From positions 1 through 15,403 of the forward strand of contig DGTS01000009.1 in the NCBI GenBank assembly GCA_002394385.1: a stretch of DNA of 15,403 bases, written 5' to 3'. This stretch comes from Prevotella sp. UBA4330. GTDB lineage: Bacteria > Bacteroidota > Bacteroidia > Bacteroidales > Bacteroidaceae. Shown here one piece after another: positions 15,215-15,403 of the stretch (positions within the stretch are counted from its first letter, which is position 1; every line of letters begins with the position of its first letter). A program made the translations under genes and the position numbers. Below the pieces are notes generated by a model. It ran no database searches, had not been told where the DNA came from, and saw nothing but the letters and a program-made list of their open reading frames with translations.

Positions 15215-15403
15215 GTAGACAGGAGAAACGGCATTTGTGCTGGCTCAATAGCTGGCACATGCTCCTTTTGGACCGAAATGATGGTAGGCAGTCAATGCAC
15301 TGACTGTTAATGACTTCGTGTCTTGTGGGCAGGCGTTCCTACTTTACGCCATATTCGTGCCGGTTCCTTCATCAGCGTAAGCCGACAAGTCCGAATTCTT
15401 CAT
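15215..15403. other. Flanking sequence beyond the IS, nothing recognised
   Basis: No RNA motif or family is visible in these ~190 bp. Two short open stretches reach the window edge: on the minus strand, 20 codons ending in TAA at 15344 (MKNSDLSAYADEGTGTNMA), and on the plus strand, an ATG at 15310 open to the end. Either could be part of a gene lying outside; neither has composition or neighbours that support it. Confidence 0.3.

Noticed and set aside
15344..15403. C-terminal end of a minus-strand gene (MKNSDLSAYADEGTGTNMA)
   Set aside because: Only 20 codons are visible, with no family match; kept as a note rather than a gene call.

Overview
The window comes from a Bacteroidota (Bacteroidales) genome and most resembles the Prevotella group. 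The evidence is the 16S rRNA 5' end, several promoters of the Bacteroides type (TTTG about 19-20 bp ahead of TAnnTTTG), an OmpA-family porin ending in a peptidoglycan-binding domain, an OstA/LptA-like protein of the Bacteroidetes type, and a helix-hairpin-helix protein fused to an outer-membrane barrel. The genus is inference; family-level placement is better supported. Every gene I can support is on the minus strand, in line with the rRNA operon at the left edge, as expected of a co-oriented stretch on one replication arm.

Left part (1-5092): the first ~251 nt of 16S rRNA with its leader, boxA-like antiterminator and promoter; a terminator-like hairpin; the HHH/beta-barrel protein gene with a strong promoter; four 22-bp tandem near-palindromic repeats; tRNA-Val(UAC) with its own promoter and terminator; a ~295-bp non-coding block bounded by imperfect inverted repeats (MITE-like); and an OmpA-family gene with a clear terminator and promoter.

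Middle (5093-13392): a six-gene unit read right to left: guaB (IMP dehydrogenase), two PpiC/SurA-type peptidyl-prolyl isomerases, an OstA/LptA-like periplasmic protein, a 91-aa protein with a C-terminal membrane segment, and mutL. Three junctions overlap by 1-4 bp (TGATG or ATGA), so the four middle genes are probably translationally coupled. The core is outer-membrane biogenesis (chaperones plus LPS transport), flanked by GMP synthesis and mismatch repair.

Right part (13393-15403): an intergenic stretch with direct and inverted repeats, then a complete-looking IS3-family element (orfA, a slippery A7 for -1 frameshifting, and orfB with D, D(35)E), and ~190 bp of unrecognised sequence. I find no clear candidate for a wholly new defence or metabolic system. 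The items most worth a second look are the 91-aa protein, the MutL without visible endonuclease motifs, and the three families of non-coding repeats.
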